64,000 nt of DNA from Tetrastigma voinierianum. Lineage: Eukaryota; Streptophyta; Magnoliopsida; Vitales; Vitaceae. The notes under the pieces were generated by a model that was not told where the DNA came from, searched no databases, and was given only the letters and a program-made list of their open reading frames with translations. How positions within the stretch are numbered: position 1 is the first letter of the stretch; every line of letters starts with the position of its first letter. The DNA lies in contig JAEQBH010002845.1 of assembly GCA_016808115.1 (NCBI GenBank), positions 1,116,001 to 1,180,000 of the forward strand, read 5' to 3'. Of this stretch, positions 21,359-32,035 are shown piece after piece. The position numbers were made by a program, and so were the translations under genes.

Positions 21359-24157
21359 TGTAACGCCCCAAAAATACCCTAGAATTTTTATAATAATTTT
21401 ATTATATAAATTACAGGTACAAAATGAAGCAAACTTAGGTTTTTCCGAGAAAATTGAAATTGACAAATTGTAAATGTAAATTTAAAGTGTGAGCATATGA
21501 TTGATTATTATGCTAAATTGATTGAACCGAGCTGGGCCAAGTGAGGAAAATGTGGAAATTTGTAAAATGAGGACTAAGGGTCAAATGATAGCTTAAATGC
21601 TAATATGGGAAATAAATGACAAATGATAAGGAATGTAGATTAAAAAGTTAGAGGAATGTCGAATGGAAAATTGGATTTATTGGGTGTGAGCAAGGCCTTA
21701 TAAGGAATAAGTGATTTAAGAGCAAAAAGGGAAACATGAGAAATGAGAAAAAGGGTGTAGGCCAACATGGCCTTACACTTAAAAGAAATTTAAAAGACCA
21801 AAATTTGGTCTTAGGGCTCATTTGAAGAGCAAATCCCGTTTTTGAGGGAGAAGGAAGGAGAAAATGGGGAAAAGCTAGGGTTTGGCAAGAGATCAAGCTT
21901 TGGTGGGCTTTGCTTCCCAATTCTTGCTCCTAAGAGATCAAACAACATGGAAGAGGAGATTTGAAGAGATAAGGTAAGAAAAATCAAACCACCCCAACTT
22001 CCTCGTTATGATTTTGATTTTAAGGGGAAAAGCCTAACATAGGAAAATTAATTTTTATTGAGTCTAAACCACTTTTGGAGTTGTTTTGGGTAGATTCCAT
22101 GGTGGATTTTTGATATGGGACGAATTGGAGAAGATTGGTGGATGAAAAATGAGTGAAAATGCCAAAAATCGAACATTTATGGGCAAAAACCCGTAGGGTG
22201 TACCGGTGGGTTGTTTTGTCGGTACGAGGATACGTGGAGCTGTGCAGTGAGGTTGTCGCGATGGGTAACTGTGCGGTACAGGTCAAGGTGTACAGTCACA
22301 GTTGTTCAACTGACCCGTTTTGCATATTTTCACGTCGTTAAGTCCCGTATTCGTGTACCGATGTTTAGGGACCCTAAGAAATGAATAATGGGGGTTCAAA
22401 TAAGAATAAGAATAAGTGAAAAACGTACCGAACTTCGCTTCGCCTCGGCGATAATCGTTTAGTATGATTATTTGCTTAACCATTAGAGTGAAGAATTTGT
22501 ATTTGACTAGGTGCGGGTGAAGACGACAACCTGACCTAGGATCGATATCGAAAAAGAAAAGGAATTGAAAATTGGTTTGTTCACTGACCCTCTATCTCCA
22601 TTTCAAGCGTTTTGGTAGTATACCAAATAAATTTGAAATTATATTACGAAAGTGCATATGGATTTGAAAATATGATATTTGAAATGTTTGCGAAATGTTT
22701 GTTCTTATTCCCTATTTGTTCTCGATTAGTTCTCTATTTGTAGAAATATACACATATATGAATTGGTGTTAATTATTTGAATTTGAATAATTAGTATTTG
22801 AAATGCTTGTCAAATATCTGCATGTATGCGTGTATTTGAATTATAAGTGAAGTTATTGCATAAAAGTAAGTTGATTCGAAAAATTTTATTGAATGACCAA
22901 CATGACGGGATTCACCAACTGAATTTGTCATGAAGGTATAAATAGTGCTGAATGTGAGATCGCATTACTCTTGAATGACAAACATGGCCAGGATTCATTA
23001 AGCGAATGCACATCATGAATGTCATTCTATAACCCGTATAATGAAATGATAATAATGAATGTGAAACCACATTACCCTCTTGAATATTAAATAGGACGGA
23101 TTCTGGCCCGATACGTCGTGAATGTCGATTTACATGGCCAAATATGTGAAATGGTAATATTGAATGTGAAACCACATTGCCTCTTGAATGACAAACGGGA
23201 CCCAAGGATTCACGGCCAGATGCATGTGAATGTCAACTTCTATAGCCATATGTGAGATGGTGATATTAAATGTGAAACCACATTGCTACTGAATGACAAA
23301 CAGGACAGGATTCACCAACTGAATTTTTCGTGAATGTCGACTTCTATAGCCATATGTGAAATGGTAATATTGAATGTGAAACCACATTGCTATTGAGTGA
23401 TAAACAAGACAGGATTCACCAACTGAATCTGTCGTGAATGTTAACTCTATAGTCATATGTGAAATCACAAACCGAAAAGCGAAAAGCGAAAAATGATATT
23501 AAAAAGTGTATTTGTATAAGTATCTTTTACATTACACAGACATTGTATAAAGGCATTATTTTGATAAATGCATGATATATATATTGAACTGAAATGGAAT
23601 AGAGAACTGTATAGAACCACTAAGCATGAAAATGCTTAGCGTATTGTTTTATCAATGCGCAGGTACCGAGTGATAGACAGTGAAGCAAGACCCAAGATCG
23701 AGGAGCTCAGAGTCATAAAGAAAGAATTACGGAGTATGCTCCGTCATATGCATTCACTCCATTTCTTTCGAACATTGATATTTTGTAAAACAATTTCAAC
23801 TCTGAACTTCTATTTTGTAAATGCATTTTGATAAATGTAAATATTATGGGTCCTTTGAAATTGTAAATGTTTATGGGCTTGCCCAAAATGAAGTGCTTTC
23901 GCGTAATTAAAATGTCTAAAATTGAATAACACAAACAAAATGTTTTGAGAAGATAGTTGAGAAAATGTCGAGTCTTAGGGCTCTAGGCTTGGATCAAAAT
24001 AATCGAATTCGAATTAAGTTGGTCGCGACACTTTTAAAACAAAATTTAATAAAAAAGATAGCTAAAGGGATTTGAGTAATGGCCCGGCCGGGGCGTCCTC
24101 GGGCTTTCGGTTGGATCATGGCAAGATTAGTCGGGCGCTCGGGGGGTCGCTGATGCG
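21359..24157 (+). mobile_element. B-family LTR, probably solo
   Basis: Starts TGTAACGCCCCAAAAATACCC at 21359 and ends in a GC-rich stretch (cggccggggcgtcctcgg, then ggggggtcgc) at about 24152, where LTR A begins six bases later. The flanks are similar: gtgcg before the start (21354-21358) and atgcg at the end (24153-24157), a possible 5-bp target duplication with one change. It contains the 105-bp repeats, a GA-rich part and a decayed palindromic word region near 22195-22280. No primer-binding site follows. It cuts the Tat integrase on its left. Confidence 0.75.
22908..23470 (+). repeat. Tandem repeats of about 105 bp in LTR B
   Basis: Units containing ggattcaccaactgaat begin near 22908, 22991, 23097, 23206, 23308 and 23412, spaced 83, 106, 109, 102 and 104 bp. 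Each also has gaatgtcgacttctatagcc, atatgtgaaatggtaat and gaatgtgaaaccacattg. It is the plus-strand counterpart of 7735-8330. Confidence 0.85.
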
Positions 24158-25193
24158 TGTAACACCCCGAAATATACCCTAGTTGTTTTCAACGTGTTTA
24201 GGGTATTTTGTAGGTATAATTTGAATTTTTCGTAATTTAAATTCAAAACGCGAAAATTGAGAAACCCGGAAATAGGCAAGGGTAAATTTGTAACTTGTCA
24301 AAACGGGACACAAAAGTCATAATATAAGAAGATGATAGGCTATTATAGAAATGGCATAAGTTGTGGTGCAAATAGAAGGGAGTTTGAGGACCAAAGTGTA
24401 ATAAAAGGAAAATTAGACCAAATTGGGATAAGACCAATTAGGGTCTCTCATTTGGGGATTTTGGAGGGCATTTCGTGAAGAGAGAAAAGATAAGAAGAAG
24501 ATGAGGAAGAAGAGAGGAAGAAGAGGAAGGAGAAGAAGGAGAAGAGGATTTCAGGTATGGATTACTATGGGTTTGTATGGATTTGTGAACTTTTGCATGG
24601 ATTCTTGGATTCTTGATCTAGTTCTTTGTCTAGGGTTTTGCTATGAGAAGTTCTAACCCACCATTACATGTGTTTATGGAAGTTGTTGGGTTGGAACTTG
24701 TAGAAATATGTATAGATAAACGGAAATGAGGATTTCTATGAATTTGTGGGGATTCATGTAGGTCATTTGCTTGGGTGTATGAAATTCCTCCTTGAGCTAG
24801 GGTTTGAGGTGTTTAAGAATATGAATACTTGTTGGGTGTTAGGAATCCTCTTAACTTCCCCTCTTGTGAGTATGTTTGGATTATGAACCATTTGGGAGTT
24901 GTTTTCGGTGATGCTTTTGGATTATTTTGGGGTTTTTGGTTGGATTTATGGAAAAAGGGACGAAATCAGCAAATCTGGGCAATTTCGGGGTCTTACACCA
25001 CGGCGTAGGGATCCCACGCAGCAGCATAAGTTCACGCTAAGGCGTGGCATGTCCACACTGCGGCACGGTCGAGAAGGAGGCTTGGACAAGCCTTGGTTAC
25101 GCCGTGGCGTAGCATTGTTCATAGACATGTGTTTTTGTCATGTTTTGCTATTCCGTTATTCTGAGGACTTGTCTATTGGACTAATGAGGACCC

Positions 25194-25199
25194 TATAAG
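25194..25199 (+). promoter_or_regulatory. Probable TATA box of LTR A
   Basis: gaccctataagtgtatg, conserved in the three A LTRs (also near 30288 and, as TATAAAT, at 33084). In each copy it lies about 80-90 bp downstream of the GC-rich palindromic word cluster. The TATAAAT form in the third copy supports the call. Confidence 0.45.
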
Positions 25200-25390
25200 T
25201 GTATGAAAGGGTCCATTCATGTTGGTAAGGGAAAGGAAAAATTAGACCGTACCTCGCTGCCGAGGCGAAGCTTCGGCAAACTTAATGCCCCTATGATAAG
25301 ATAGTAAGTTCCTGAACACACATAATTGTAGGACTGCCTAAGATCGGATATTGAATGACACGGCACCTCTGTTACGTGGGCAGACACGTA

Positions 25391-25510
25391 TAGTACTTCG
25401 GTACTCTCTGATTAGTGCAACGACACTCTCTGATTGTTCTTCGGCACATTTAGTACTTCGGTACTCTCTGATTAGTGCGATGTCACTCTCTGTCAGTGCT
25501 TCGGCACTTA
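25391..25510 (+). repeat. Short direct repeats with tagtacttcggtactctctg
   Basis: Two 60-bp units (25391 and about 25451) share tagtacttcggtactctctg and attagtgcgaygacactctctg, with related half-units around. Homologous arrays occur at 30411-30590 and, more decayed, at 33270-33390 in the other A LTRs. The core acttcggt/gtgcttcggcac words can form small hairpins. Confidence 0.75.
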
Positions 25511-26318
25511 TGCTTTGTGCTACGACACCTCAGTTGTGTACCATACCTTCGAGTACTTATTGTGCTGTGTCCTATTCATTTGTATTAATACTTGATGCAG
25601 GTAGTGTGATTATGATAAGAGTCCCGAATAACGAATAAGAGTAAAGTAATGTACGTCGTTTTGCTTTGAATGTACTGCAGGTACCTCTATACAGAAACAA
25701 GCTCTGTAGTACCCTACAGGTACCTCGTACAAGTATAAGCTACGTAGTACTTCTGGTACCTCAAAGTGCATTATGGTATGTAACTTCTATGGGAGATGTT
25801 TGAACAAGTATAAATTACGCCATAAGTTAAAGCGTATAAGTTTGTTATATGAATTCATGGAAAATTATGATATCTGCTACTGTATATCTGCTAGTGTTAT
25901 ATGCTTATTGTAAATGAGTATTAGTGCATGTGTATACGTATAAGTCATATTGTGGACCCGCTAAGCGTTAAGCTTAGCACGGGTTTTAATCCATATAGGT
26001 ACAAAGGAGGACGTCCGCGATCTTCCCCATACTGCTGGGCCAACAAACTAGTAGGAGTCCATCACAATATGTTTTGCGCTCTGATTATGTAAATGTAAAT
26101 GTACAGTTTTTATATATGTATATGTAAATGGGACTCAGGACTGTATGTATTGACATTGTAAACACCACTATGGTTAGTTTTATTTTGTATCTATGTATGA
26201 TATTTTGATTCGATTATAAGACTTAGGCCCACCAATGTCTGAAAAAGCAAGTAAAGAGTCCCAGTATAGTTTCGCGCCCTCTTCATCCGCTTAGGCGGGG
26301 GTTGGGGGTATGACAAGT

Positions 26319-26330
26319 TGGTATCAAAGC
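26319..26330 (+). other. Primer-binding site of element A (tRNA-Met type)
   Basis: tggtatcaaagc, one base off the TGGTATCAGAGC complement of initiator tRNA-Met used by most plant Ty3/gypsy chromoviruses. It lies three bases after the LTR end tgaca. Confidence 0.85.
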
Positions 26331-26430
26331 CTAGGTTTAGGTGTTTCTAGAAGAGTCTTAGATTAAGGATGCACCTACATAGTTATATGTTGACATAATG
26401 CGGATGTCCTTGTTTTGTGTATTGTCTAGA

Positions 26431-27500
26431 ATGGATCCACCTCAGGAAGTTGTAGATGAAACAATTGAAAGCGTCAATCCTTTGGATCAATCTGCTTATG
26501 GTCCATCTGATTCAATGATAAATGAATATGCTTCAACTTAAGCATTGGTAAAAATCTCTCAGGATATGGCAAGGGTCTTAGATAGACTCACGGCCCCTCG
26601 AGCTCCGAGTGATTCAGTAAGAAAGCATGGAGTGGAAATCCGTGAATACGAAGTATGGAAGAGTCTGATAAAAGCCGATTTTGGCAGAAAAACTGGAAAA
26701 GGGCTCCTAGATGAAGTGAGATGTCCTGTGATTAAAGGCCACATGTGCAGTTACATTGCTGCAAGGTGCGACATGATTGAGTGAAGAATTTGGTTTTAAA
26801 AATCCACTCCTTCACGATCCCGAGTTACATGGGAGCTAACCGTCATAGAGTTTAATACGAAGTATGTCACTGATGATTACAAGGAGTCAAAATGGAAGCA
26901 ATTTTTTATTCTAAGATAAGGGAAACTTATAGTGGCTGAATATGAGAAAGAATTCAGCTGTCTTAGTAAATATGCACCGGAATCCGTTCTTACGAGGAAA
27001 AATTGAATGTAAACCCCGAGTTTGAGGAGGGCTTACATGAGTCCGTAAGGTACCTCATAGTTGTTACTTCGCTACAAGTTGTCAATTTTGCTCCGGCTAG
27101 TAATGGCTATAAAAATTGAGAAGTCCTGAATGAAGGTCGAAAAGAATGAAAGAAAAAGTTCTAAGGGGTTCCTCTTCGGGAAAAGACTTAGGGGAGTCAC
27201 AAGTTGATTCGATCTGGGGTTTAACTGAGGGTAGGAGACAAGGACCTACCATGACACAAAGTTCCGGTCGAGGCACCTCAACCGAACAAGAGGAAAGACC
27301 TACATGCCCGCATTGCTATGGAAATCATTATGGTTTGTGTAGACAAGTAACTGGGGGGTGTTTCTGGTGCGGGAGCTCTAATCATGTGATAGCCAACTGT
27401 CCGCGAGGATTGGGAAGTTCTATAAATCCTCAAGGAAGTGGTAGATGAGGGTCAAATGTACCTCCACAGACTAATAGTAAGGGTAGAGGATGAAGCGGTT
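26431..27500 (+). pseudogene. gag relic, element A
   Basis: Starts with ATG at 26431 (MDPPQEVVDE), about 100 bases after the primer-binding site, the natural place for gag. Blocks: ISQDMARVLDRLTA (26554-26595), WKQFF and VAEYEKEFSCLSKYAPES (about 26890-26980), then an open stretch 27146-27448 with a CCHC knuckle CFWCGSSNHVIANC (about 27360-27402), the RNA-binding nucleocapsid motif. An extra CPHC...C group precedes it, as in many plant chromoviruses. Stops at 26539 and several later ones, plus frame changes, make it inactive. Some stops look like C-to-T changes. Confidence 0.8.
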
Positions 27501-27559
27501 CACAAGGAATATGTAGTGCTTTAGAGACAATGAATCGTCCTATATTACATTTAACTTAG

Positions 27560-27960
27560 AGCTTATGCTATGAGCTCGTAAAGATCTAAGGACCTCTTTG
27601 GGGGTTGTGTTAGTGCTCACTATCTTTGATATTGACTTGTATGCTTTAATTGATCCGGGATCTACGCATTCATATATATGCATAGAACAAATGCATGATA
27701 AATTGCCTTCAGTAGAGCTGTTAGCTTATGACCTGCTTGTTACAAGTCCTTTAGGGCATAGTGTTAGAGTCAACCGTGTGTAAAAGAATTTTCCCTTATT
27801 AGTACATGATAGGGAATTCTAGGTTGATCTAATTGCTTTGCCTTTTCATGAGTTTGATTTGATATTGGGAATGGATTGGTTATCCAAACATCGGGTCATA
27901 GTTGATTGTGATAAGAAAAATAGTCACAGCAAATGTTCCTGACCTATCAAGTACTTGATC
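27560..27960 (+). pseudogene. Aspartic protease relic, element A
   Basis: The open stretch 27598-27783 contains DLYALIDPGSTHSYIC with the catalytic aspartate, then LLAYDLLVTSPLGHSVRVN. After a stop at 27781 the same frame region continues to LIALPFHEFDLILGMDWLSKH (27830-27895), the flap and second part of retropepsins in this lineage. It follows gag and precedes RT. Inactive because of stops. Confidence 0.8.
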
Positions 27961-28002
27961 TGAGGTATCCGATCTGAATCAATATCGAAAGTTATTTAAG
28001 CT

Positions 28003-29000
28003 TTGGAAGCCCAACATTTTCTAAGAAAAGGTTGTGAAACCTTTTTGGCTTTGATTCTTGAGTCCAAAAGAGAGCAAGTGAATTTAAAAAATATTCATGT
28101 GATTAGGGAGTTCCCTGATGTGTTTCTCGAAGAGTTACCTGGAGTACCACCTGAAAGAGAAGTGGATCTCTCTATTGAAGTAGTACAGGGGACGACTCCT
28201 ATTTCGAGGGCACCCTACCGTATGGCTCCAATTGAACTAAAAGAGTTGAAGACTCAACTACAGAAGCTATTGGATAAGGGTTTCGTCCGACCTAGTGTCT
28301 CACCTTGGGGTGCTCTGGTTTTATTTGTTAAGAAGAAAGATGGCAGTCTTTGGATGTGCATTGACTATTGGCAAATAAACAAAGTGACAGTTAAGAATAA
28401 GAATCTGTTGCCAAAAATAGAGGATTTATTTGATCAGTTGAAAGGAGCAAGTGTCTTTTTGAAGATAGACTTGCGATTGGGATATTATCAACTCCGGGTA
28501 AAAGAGGTTGATGTCTCGAAAACAGCTTTCAGAACCCGTTATGGCCATTATGAGTTTTTAGTAATGCCATTTGGGTTTACCAATGCTCCGATTGCATTTA
28601 TGGACTTGATGAATAGAGTTTTCCACCCCTATTTGGATCAATTTGTTGTGGTATTTATTGATGACATCCACAGTGTGATCCTAAAGATGCATAGGAACAT
28701 GAACACCATTTGAGGATGGTATTGCAAATTTTGAGAGAATCAGTTATTTCGCAGTTAAGTAAAATGTGATTTTTAGACAGGAAGTGTCGTTTCCTAATTC
28801 ATATTATATCTGCTGAAAGTATTAGAGTGAACCCAGTGAAAATTGAAGCAGTCATGAATTGGAAACCTCCTGGAAATGTAACCGAGGTGAGAAGTTTCTT
28901 GGGCTTAGCAGGTTATTATCTGAGATTTGTATAAGGATTTTCAGTTATAACATCCTCACTTACAAGATTACTCCGGAAAGGAGTGAAGTTTGAGTGGGAT
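28003..29000 (+). pseudogene. Reverse transcriptase relic, element A
   Basis: The longest well-preserved coding stretch of the element: 236 open codons at 28003-28713. Visible are FPDVFLEELPGVPP, the KKKDGSLWMCIDYWQINK palm region, FLKIDLRLGYYQL, FRTRYGHYEFLVMPFG, TNAP and the catalytic FIDDI near 28660. Several conserved residues are changed: IDYRQ is IDYWQ, and SGYYQ is LGYYQ. The frame then shifts, and thumb and connection blocks (VRSFLGLAGYY near 28890, KKGVKFEWDDKC near 28980) follow in other frames. The RNase H part is interrupted by the LTR at 29200. Confidence 0.85.
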
Positions 29001-29199
29001 GATAAGTGTCAATCCGACCTCGAGTGATCACAGTTGAAAATACTGTGTATTCAACCTCACCAGGTCAGAGGATATACTATATATAAATGATGCTCCAGAT
29101 CTGATAGTGTTAGTGCGAGGGATAGAGTGTGCTATACCCTAGAGCAGTGAAATAAGTACAAATAAAACTATCTCCATTCCCATGAGTGAGTTATAATAT

Positions 29200-31361
29200 T
29201 GCTCAAAGCCACCAAATATACCTAAGTCGTTCATGAGTTTAGGAATTATTTGTAGATATAATTTGAAATTTTCGTAATTTAAATGCGAAACATGGAAATT
29301 GAGAAACTAGGAAATTTTACAAGACACAAGGACAAATTTGTAATTTGTCAAAATGGGACATAAAAGTCATAAGATAAAAAGATGTGAGGCTATTATAGAA
29401 ATAACATAACTTGTGGAGCAAATAAGAAAAGAGTTGAAGGACCAAAGTGCAATAAAAGGAAACTTAAAGTCAAGTGTGCATTCTTGTGGCTATGAGGCCT
29501 TAGGAAGCAGACTAAATAAGATGATTTTGGTCTCTCATTTTAGGCATTTTTGGGAGCAAAAACGTGAAGAAGAGAGGAGAAGAGAAGAAGAAGGAGAAGA
29601 AGAAGAAAGAGAAGAAGAAGAAGTATGGATCACTATGGATTTGTATGGAAACCATGTTTTTGTATGGAAACCAGGTTTTTGTATGGAAGTGTTTGTATGG
29701 AGATCAGTGGTTCCATTTATAAGGTTTAGATAAGAATTCATCATAACCCTAGATGTCTTGAAAGTTGGGTTGGTAAAACCCTAGTTTGCATAAGATGAGT
29801 AAGGTTTTGTATGGATTCTTGTTATAAGGTATATGGATACATGTTTGGTGTTAGGAAGTTAACCTATCATACAAGGATTTGAGTTAGGGTTTGGAAAAAC
29901 CCTAGTTACTCTCTATCTTTAGTTTTGGTGGAGTTAAAACACACTTGGGAGATGTGTGTCTGAAGAATATATGCATATCCTTTGATTTTGGAAAAGAAAA
30001 AGGCTGAAAACAACAAATCTGGGCAGATTGCGGAGGTCCTTCGCAGCGGCAAAGAGACCCCTCGCAGTGGCGAAGGTCCTCGCAGCGGCGAAGGATCCCC
30101 ACACCACAGCGAGGCTAAGAAGGAAGGTTGGCTCGACCTCAGGTTCTCCGCGGCGAAGCTGAGCTTCGCCGTAGCCAAAGGCTTCGCTGCGGCGAAGCCA
30201 CTGTTCACAGCATTGAAATGTTGTGTTTTTTTTTCGTTTTGTTTTTCCGTTGTTCCGAAGACTTGTTTATTGGACTAATAAGGATCCTATAAGTGTATGA
30301 AAGGGTCCATACATGTCAATAAGGTAAAGTAAAGGAAAAATTAGACTGTACCTCACTTAAGACCAGATATTGAATGATATGGCACCTCTGTTACGTGGGC
30401 AGGCACGTATAGTACTTCGGTACTCTCTGATTAGTGCGACGACACTCTCTGACCTTGCTTCAACACATTTAGTACTTCAATAATCTCTGTTTAGTGCTTC
30501 GACACTCTTTGTTTAGTACTTCGGTACTCTCTGATTAATGCGACGACACTCTCTGTCAGTGCTTCGACACTCCTGCTTTGTGCTACGGCACCTGATCTTA
30601 TCTGGAGTACCTTAATTTATGACCAATAATGTCCTACTCATTTTCTTATTACTTGGTTTAGGTAGTCAACGAGTTATATGATAAGAGTCGAATAACGAAT
30701 AAGAGTAAGTAAGGAAATACAAGTATAAGTTCTATAGTACCCTAAGACTCTGTAAATATAGGATGCGTAGTACCTCACAGTACCTACGTATAAGTATAAA
30801 CTACGTAGTAGTACCTACGGGTACCTCTGTATTGTATAAGCTCTGTAACTCCTACAGGAGATCTGAATAAGTATAAGTCTTCTATAAGTACAAGTAGGTG
30901 TATAAGTTTGTTATATGAATTCATGAAAGTCCTGATATATGTTACTATTATATGCTTCTTGTATAAGATTATCAATGCATGTGTACAGGTATAAGTCATA
31001 TGTTTCCCACTAAGCGTAAAGCTTGGCACGGGTTTTTAATCCGTGTAGGTACAGAGGAGGACGTCCGCGATCTTCCACACACTACTGGGCCAGCACACTA
31101 GTAGGGGTTCATCACATGTAGGTTCCGCGCTCTGAATATGTAAATGTAAATGTATATGTATATGTAAATGAGACTCAGAACCGTATGTATTGATACTGTA
31201 AACACCACTACGGTGGTAGTTTTATTTTTGTATCCTTGGATATGATATTTGATTCAGTTATAAGACTTAGGCCCACCAACGTCTGAAAAAGAAAGTAAAG
31301 AGTCCCAGTATGGATTCGCGTCCCCTCTTTCCGCTTGGGCGGGGGATCGGGGGGCTTGATA
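29200..31361 (+). mobile_element. Same-family LTR nested in pol of element A
   Basis: A diverged start (tgctcaaagccaccaaatatacc at 29200) aligns with the LTR A start, and it ends ...ggggggcttgata at 31361. It carries the whole A-LTR series: GA-rich tract (29560-29625), GC-rich word cluster (30015-30200), ggatcctataagtgtatg (about 30280), tagtacttcggtactc repeats (30411-30590) and ccactaagcgtaaagcttggcacg (31010). Directly after it RNase H resumes with AVVFALKIWRHYLYGEK. It is thus a solo LTR in the same orientation inside pol. No clear target duplication was found. Confidence 0.8.
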
Positions 31362-32022
31362 GCTGTAGTGTTCGCTTTGAAAATTTGGCGACACTATTTA
31401 TATGGAGAAAAATGTAGAACTCTTATGTGTTAGACAAAGTTCAACGAGCATAAGATTATTGATCTTGATTTAGTAAAAGACACAGAAGAAAAAGTTCAGA
31501 TTATTCAACAAAGGTTAAAAGCTACCAGTGATAGACAAAAGTCTTATGCTAATTTGAAGAGAAAGGATATAGGGTATGAAGTCGGAGACAAAGTGTTTTT
31601 CAAAGTATCTCCGTGGAAAAAGATACTCCGCTTTGGAAGAAAAGGAAAACTTAAGTCCAAGGTTCATTGGCCCTTATGAGATTTTAGAAAAGAGTTGATT
31701 GATGGCGTATCATGTGGTGCTCCTGCGGAGTTAGCCAAATTACATGATGTATTCCGGTAATGTCTATGCTTATGCGCGTTACGATCTATCCTTACGTATT
31801 ACCCGATTCAAGATATACAAGTATAAGAAGATTTTCACTTTCGATGAAGAGCGAAAGCTATTCTAGATAGGTAAAATAAAGGCGATTCTGAACAAGCAAG
31901 TCCCTCGGGTAAAGGTGCTATGGCAACATCACGGTATGGAAGAAGCGACATGGGAGCAGAATCGGCGATGATTTTAATGCCCTCGGCTCTTGATTCATGT
32001 AATTTTGAGGACGAAATTTATT
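31362..32022 (+). pseudogene. RNase H and integrase tail of element A
   Basis: Begins AVVFALKIWRHYLYGEK (RNase H), then jumps near 31415 to the C-terminal part of integrase: DTEEKVQIIQQRLKATSDRQ, KSYANLKRKDIGYEVGDKV and FFKVSPWKK (31470-31625), the GPY/F-type domain. It ends with a chromodomain-like VKVLWQHHGMEEATWEQ (31910-31965) and the DEI-type end next to the polypurine tract. The zinc domain and catalytic core of integrase are deleted. The carboxyl part is what identifies a chromovirus. Confidence 0.8.
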
Positions 32023-32024
32023 AT

Positions 32025-32035
32025 AGGGGGAGGAG
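32025..32035 (+). other. Polypurine tract of element A
   Basis: agggggaggag directly before the 3' LTR start, and directly after the conserved gaggacgaaattt that ends pol in this lineage. It primes plus-strand DNA synthesis. Confidence 0.8.

Larger units (their letters stand above)
24158..26315 (+). mobile_element. 5' LTR of element A
   Basis: TGTAACACCCCGAAATATACC at 24158 to ...gggggtatgaca at 26315, followed at once by a tRNA-Met type primer site, so both ends are well placed (2158 bp). Internal landmarks: a GA-rich tract at 24478-24548; a GC-rich word cluster at 24985-25115 (ccacggcgtagg, acgctaaggcgtgg, ttacgccgtggcgtag); a TATA-like TATAAG at 25194-25199; tagtacttcggtactctctg repeats (25391-25510); and gtacctc/ctacgtagtac repeats (25680-25750). 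Confidence 0.85.
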
